A DNA stretch of 8,861 bases. Source: JAXGPP01 sp964436865 (GTDB lineage: Bacteria; Planctomycetota; Planctomycetia; Pirellulales; Thermoguttaceae). The number at the start of each line of letters is the position of its first letter. Positions within the stretch are counted from its first letter, which is position 1. Location: NCBI GenBank assembly GCA_964436865.1, contig CAYTFK010000296.1, positions 1-8,861 of the forward strand, read 5' to 3'. A program made the translations under genes and the position numbers. This document shows positions 6,078 through 8,861 of this stretch, one piece after another. Under the pieces are notes generated by a model. That model did no database searches. It had not been told where the DNA came from and saw only the letters and a list, made by a program, of their open reading frames with translations.

Positions 6078-8057
6078 ATGCGACGCGGACTTGCGTACTG
6101 TCTGGCAATGGCGACCCTGTTGTTCTTGAGTGCGGCGACACATTCGGCGGGGGCGGGCGACCCCGGCGGCGTGATGCCGCTGAGACTGCCGGAGACTCGC
6201 GATGCGGGCGCGGCGGCGATGCAAAGGGAACTTTACGAGGCCGCCTCGCGGCTGGCGCATCACCTGCTCGCGTCGGTCCGTCCGTGGGAAAAGGACCCGT
6301 CGCTTCTGCTGGCGACCGAGAGCCGCAGCGGCGAGCACTGGATCCGCCCGAATACGGGAATCGTCGAGGGCCTGGCATTCCTGTACCGGTTCGGGACGTA
6401 CGACGAGAAGACGGTGGGCGTGGGGCGCGACCGGCTTCGCGAGACGATCCATGGAATGATGCGGTATCTGGTCGCCACACATGTGACCGGCACTCGGCCG
6501 ACGGACGACGGGCGGCCGTGGGGCGACGCCTGGCAGTCGGCGCACTGGACGCAGGCGCTCGGGCGGGCGGCGTGGTGGACGTGGGACGACTTGCCCGGCG
6601 ACTTGCGCGAGGGCGTTCGGCGCGTGGTGACGCACGAAGCCAGCCGGTTTGTCGACGCGGATCCGCCGCACCAGATCGAGCGGGATACGAAGGCCGAGGA
6701 GAACGCATGGAACAGCGCGGTCTTCTCGGCGGCGATGCTGCTCGTGCCCGATTCGCCGGAGTACGCGCGATGGGAAGCGGCGTTTCAGCGATGGGCGATG
6801 TCGGCTTTTCTGAGACCGGCGGATGCGGAGAACGAGGCGATCGTCGACGGGCGGACGGTGGCCGAGCAATTCGTAGGCGCGAACATCTACGACGATTTCA
6901 CGCTGGAGAACCACGGCATCGTGCACCCGGACTACATGACGACGTTCAGCCTGGCCGCGGGCTGCGCGACCGACTTCCGGATGAGCGGCCGCCGCGAACC
7001 GGAGGCGGTGATGCACAACGTGGGCGGGATCTACGAGAACCTGAAATGGTTCGTGCTACCCGACGGGGGTTTCGTATATCCCTCGGGGCAGGACTGGCAG
7101 TTGTTCCGCAATGCGGACTGGCTGCGATGCCACGTGCTGATGTCGGTTCTGGCACGGGATCCGGATAGCTGGGAACTGGGGCGACGGTCGCTGGCCGCGC
7201 TGGAGAAGATGCAGTCGCGGAGTACAAGCGGCGCGGTGTACCTGCCCGAGGAGACGTTCTTCGCGTCGAGCCATTCGGACCTGCTGCGAAGCCTCGCCGG
7301 ATCATGGCTCATGCTGAGCTGGGCGGAGGATCTACCGCGCAACTTCCAACCGCGGCTGGGGGTGCGGCGGTTGGAGGCCGCCAAGATCGTCCTCCATCGC
7401 ACGGCGGCTGCGGTCAACTCGCTGAGCTGGGGCAATGGCCTGATGGCGCAAAGCGCGGCCAACGCCCTCGACCGGATCGTCTCGCCCCATCCGCGAAACG
7501 GCGTCGGTGCGATCCGCCTGGCGGGACAAAACCGCGCCCTGCCGGTCCGTGTGCAATCGGTCGAAGTGCGGGAGGAGGCAGACGGCTTTGTTGCTGAGGT
7601 GGTGGCGGAGCATGGCCCGGGAGTCTTTCGGGCCGAACTGCGATACCAGTCGCACGCGGACGGCCGCTGGAGCATGAGCGAACGGCTGGTCGCGATGCGC
7701 GACGCGTCGACCGCGGAAATCGCCACCGGCTTGATCGGCATTCTCAACAATCCGCAGTGGATTTATGAACGGGGCTACCGCGAAATCACGCTCGACGGCG
7801 AGACAACGGAAGTGCGCGCGCAAAGCGGCGCCGCGGTGACTGGCGACGGCGTCAAAGAAGCGTCGATCGACGGGCGGCTGAACATGCAGTCGAGCGAACC
7901 ACTTGCCATCCGGTACGCCGCGGCGCGGGATTACGAGCGGTCGCGGGTGACCGACGAACTGTCGCTCAACTACCTCGGCGGCGAGCGGAGCTACCGCGCC
8001 GGCGAGGAGGTTTCGCGCTATGCCGTCACACTCACGCACAAGCCTAACGAGCGTTGA
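6078..8057 (+). CDS. Secreted protein, putative polysaccharide-lyase-like (alpha/alpha toroid + beta domain)
   Basis: A 659-aa exported protein. The ATG follows GAGGAG (6067-6072) at 5 bases. Residues 1-26 are a signal peptide (MRRG start, hydrophobic LAYCLAMATLLFLSA, cleavage near AGA). Residues about 40-430 are helical and rich in Trp and His, with pairs of helices as in alpha/alpha toroid enzymes; notable blocks are EENAWNSAVFSAAML (207-221), DDFTLENHGIVHPDYM (272-287) and YPSGQDWQLF (334-343). Residues about 480-655 are beta-rich, like the sandwich domain that follows the toroid in several polysaccharide lyase families (heparinase and hyaluronate-lyase types). Asn/His/Tyr residues in the first two blocks are candidate catalytic positions; this is inference from architecture, not a family match. 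It could instead be a glycoside hydrolase or a non-enzymatic binding protein. It would act in the periplasm or outside. It is divergent from nagA, which hints at an amino-sugar polymer as substrate. Confidence 0.8.
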   Translation: MRRGLAYCLAMATLLFLSAATHSAGAGDPGGVMPLRLPETRDAGAAAMQRELYEAASRLAHHLLASVRPWEKDPSLLLATESRSGEHWIRPNTGIVEGLAFLYRFGTYDEKTVGVGRDRLRETIHGMMRYLVATHVTGTRPTDDGRPWGDAWQSAHWTQALGRAAWWTWDDLPGDLREGVRRVVTHEASRFVDADPPHQIERDTKAEENAWNSAVFSAAMLLVPDSPEYARWEAAFQRWAMSAFLRPADAENEAIVDGRTVAEQFVGANIYDDFTLENHGIVHPDYMTTFSLAAGCATDFRMSGRREPEAVMHNVGGIYENLKWFVLPDGGFVYPSGQDWQLFRNADWLRCHVLMSVLARDPDSWELGRRSLAALEKMQSRSTSGAVYLPEETFFASSHSDLLRSLAGSWLMLSWAEDLPRNFQPRLGVRRLEAAKIVLHRTAAAVNSLSWGNGLMAQSAANALDRIVSPHPRNGVGAIRLAGQNRALPVRVQSVEVREEADGFVAEVVAEHGPGVFRAELRYQSHADGRWSMSERLVAMRDASTAEIATGLIGILNNPQWIYERGYREITLDGETTEVRAQSGAAVTGDGVKEASIDGRLNMQSSEPLAIRYAAARDYERSRVTDELSLNYLGGERSYRAGEEVSRYAVTLTHKPNER

Positions 8058-8082
8058 CCCCCGCAACGGAGTGGCTGAAGCG

Positions 8083-8108
8083 AAACGCCCTTTGAGGGTG
8101 TTTACTTT
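8083..8108 (+). terminator. Possible intrinsic terminator after the lyase-like gene
   Basis: AAACGCCCT (8083-8091) pairs with AGGGTGTTT (8095-8103) around a 3-base loop, giving 9 bp with one G-U pair. It is followed by a short T-rich run (TTT A C TTT). It starts 26 bases after the stop at 8057. The T tract is interrupted, so the call is moderate. Confidence 0.5.
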
Positions 8109-8286
8109 GGTTACGACGCGTAGCGCGGCTGTAAGGCCAAGAAGGGCAAGCCTTTCGAACTGCACTCTCGGACGCAAGTTTTTCCACCCTTTTGGCTTCA
8201 GTGTTGAAGTTCCCAGAGGGGTTCCAGATGTGGCACGCCTCGTAGGGTTTTCTGACCAGAGGGCCGGCGCGCAGAGCGAAACGGTC

Positions 8287-8340
8287 CCGGCTGCGATTGG
8301 GCAGCCGGATGGCCGTTTTCGGGGCAGGCGGGACGCCTGC
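8287..8340. repeat. Pair of GC-rich palindromes, probably a dispersed intergenic repeat
   Basis: Two perfect hairpins lie side by side. CCGGCTGC (8287-8294) pairs with GCAGCCGG (8301-8308) over a 6-base loop. GCAGGCG (8324-8330) pairs with CGCCTGC (8334-8340) over the loop GGA. From memory, the second hairpin with its flank (GGCAGGCGGGACGCCTGC, then ACCACAA) resembles a short element scattered between planctomycete genes; copy number in this genome cannot be seen here. Neither hairpin has a T tract on either strand, so they are not terminators. Confidence 0.6.
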
Positions 8341-8596
8341 ACCACAAGGATCGAATTGAGAAAGATCGACTGGAGCGAAATGTAGCTCCGTAGCGCCGTC
8401 GTGCGGCGCGGTCGCATTATAGCAGACCACTTAGGCCACTCCGGCCGGCAGCGAATCGCACACGCGCCGAAAAGCAAGTACTGACAGGGGTTTGCAACTA
8501 TTTCTTGAAATCGGAGGCGTGTTAAGAATTTGCGGGGCGGGGCGATTGCGAAGACGGTGCTGTACGGAGTTGAATCATTGGGCGGGTGCCGGACGG

Positions 8597-8768
8597 TGTT
8601 CAGGCGTCGCTACGCGACGCGGGAAACAAGGGTGGGGGCTTGGTTTCCGTGGGTTAAAACCCACGGCTACCATCATGGGGTCGCTACGCGACCTGAACAA
8701 TGGGGATGGTGGCATGTTGCCGGTGGGTTAGAAACCCACGGCTGCCATCGGGGCGTCGCTACGCGACG
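8597..8768. repeat. BIME-like cluster of nested inverted repeats, 74-75 bp period
   Basis: A short palindrome, TCGC-TAC-GCGA, with longer arms occurs three times: 8604-8620 (7-bp arms), 8679-8693 (6-bp arms) and 8754-8768 (6-bp arms). The loop TAC starts at 8611, 8685 and 8760, a spacing of 74 and 75 bases. Between them sit two copies of a second palindrome: CCGTGGGTTAAAACCCACGG (8647-8666) and a shorter version with 7-bp arms GTGGGTT/AACCCAC (8723-8739). The outer flanks TGTTCAGG (8597-8604) and CCTGAACA (8692-8699) are exact reverse complements. The arrangement resembles REP/BIME clusters or a miniature inverted-repeat element rather than genes. Open frames crossing it are by-products. Confidence 0.8.
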
Positions 8769-8804
8769 AGGACAATGAGGGTGGCGGCGGGACAAAGAAC
8801 GAAG

Positions 8805-8827
8805 AAAGCCGCCGGGAGGCGGCTTTT
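8805..8827 (-). terminator. Intrinsic terminator downstream of the tRNA gene
   Basis: AAAGCCGCC (8805-8813) pairs with GGCGGCTTT (8818-8826) over the loop GGGA, a 9-bp stem. Read on the minus strand it is followed by a T-rich run (TTTC TTCG TTCTTT), as expected for ending transcription of the tRNA that lies just to its right. On the plus strand it has only TTTT, so it could also work weakly in that direction. Confidence 0.85.
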
Positions 8828-8840
8828 GGGGTTACAGAAG

Positions 8841-8861
8841 CGGAGGGCACGGGACTCGAAC
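8841..8861 (-). tRNA. Partial tRNA gene, 3' end only (isotype unresolved)
   Basis: The reverse complement of the last 21 bases fits the 3' end of a tRNA: G53, T-loop TTCGAGT, T-stem strand CCCGT, acceptor strand GCCCTCC and discriminator G73. The next bases are CTT, so the CCA end is not encoded and would be added by the nucleotidyltransferase. The anticodon lies beyond the window. A G at position 73 fits Ser, Asp, Asn, Gln, Glu or Trp, and the GGAGGGC acceptor partner it implies is most like tRNA-Ser, but I cannot decide. A terminator follows 14 bases downstream. Confidence 0.8.

Larger units (their letters stand above)
8058..8596. other. Non-coding stretch without a supported gene
   Basis: About 540 bases follow the stop at 8057 with no reading frame that has a ribosome site, a recognisable product or coding-like composition. 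Several open frames cross it on both strands, but they overlap each other and the end of the upstream gene. The part from about 8100 to 8280 has mixed composition and may be a degraded or dispersed repeat. 8341-8596 includes one short hairpin, GCGCCG (8393-8398) with CGGCGC (8404-8409). I see no tRNA, riboswitch or convincing promoter here. Confidence 0.6.

Noticed and set aside
5281..6129. 282-aa plus-strand frame opposite nagA
   Set aside because: Antisense shadow of nagA; no known motifs.
5852..7168. 438-aa plus-strand frame across the nagA start and the lyase-like gene
   Set aside because: Its product is a low-complexity Arg/Gly-rich shadow in another frame of the 659-aa protein, which has a signal peptide and a good ribosome site.
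7332..8477. 381-aa minus-strand frame covering the end of the lyase-like gene and the repeat region
   Set aside because: It runs antisense to the beta domain and through the palindromic repeat; no ribosome site or domain supports it.
8505..8533. Promoter at TTGAAA followed by an AT-rich stretch
   Set aside because: No -10-like hexamer at 16-18 bp, no sigma-54 GG/GC spacing, and no gene downstream for it to serve.
8597..8768. CRISPR array
   Set aside because: Only three copies, the repeat is itself a short palindrome, and the intervening segments resemble each other instead of being unique spacers; no cas genes.
8492..8778. Two small plus-strand open frames (79 and 82 aa) across the repeats
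   Set aside because: They translate the palindromic repeat itself, overlap each other in different frames, and show no ribosome site or domain.

Overview
The window looks like a piece of a Planctomycetota chromosome, probably from the Pirellulales side. This is inferred from family resemblance, not proven. The signs are: a membrane protein that opens with a planctomycete-style 'FSLRT' segment; a NagA-type deacetylase with HLGNG in place of the usual HLFNA; several stand-alone secreted or hypothetical proteins of planctomycete flavour; loose gene packing; and a GC-rich intergenic tail full of short palindromes of the kind dispersed through such genomes.

Layout. 1-191 is a leader with a possible extended -10 promoter. 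192-827 encodes a complete NarL/FixJ-type response regulator and is closed by a near-perfect intrinsic terminator (851-877). Next comes a same-strand run of three genes: an enolase-superfamily (muconate-cycloisomerase/dipeptide-epimerase-like) enzyme (981-2339), a polytopic membrane protein with a cytosolic winged-helix-like tail (2422-3312), and a secreted protein of unknown function (3309-4088) whose ATG overlaps the previous stop codon (ATGA). After a 222-bp gap there is a small TPR protein (4311-4673). It runs tail-to-tail, with 4 bp between stops, into a minus-strand N-acetylglucosamine-6-phosphate deacetylase (nagA, 4678-5853). A 224-bp divergent intergenic region separates nagA from a 659-aa secreted protein (6078-8057) that resembles polysaccharide lyases in overall architecture.

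The last 800 bases hold no convincing protein gene. They contain a possible terminator, a hairpin pair (8287-8340), a BIME-like cluster of nested inverted repeats with a 74-75 bp period (8597-8768), a strong terminator, and at the right edge the 3' end of a minus-strand tRNA gene.

How the genes may work together. The only plausible metabolic pairing is the divergent nagA and the secreted lyase-like protein: extracellular breakdown of an amino-sugar polymer outside, and GlcNAc-6-P deacetylation inside. The membrane protein and the secreted protein joined by the ATGA overlap are probably one transcription and translation unit of unknown role. The response regulator is an orphan here, with no histidine kinase in the window. 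I do not see a clear multi-gene defence system, CRISPR array, insertion sequence or prophage.
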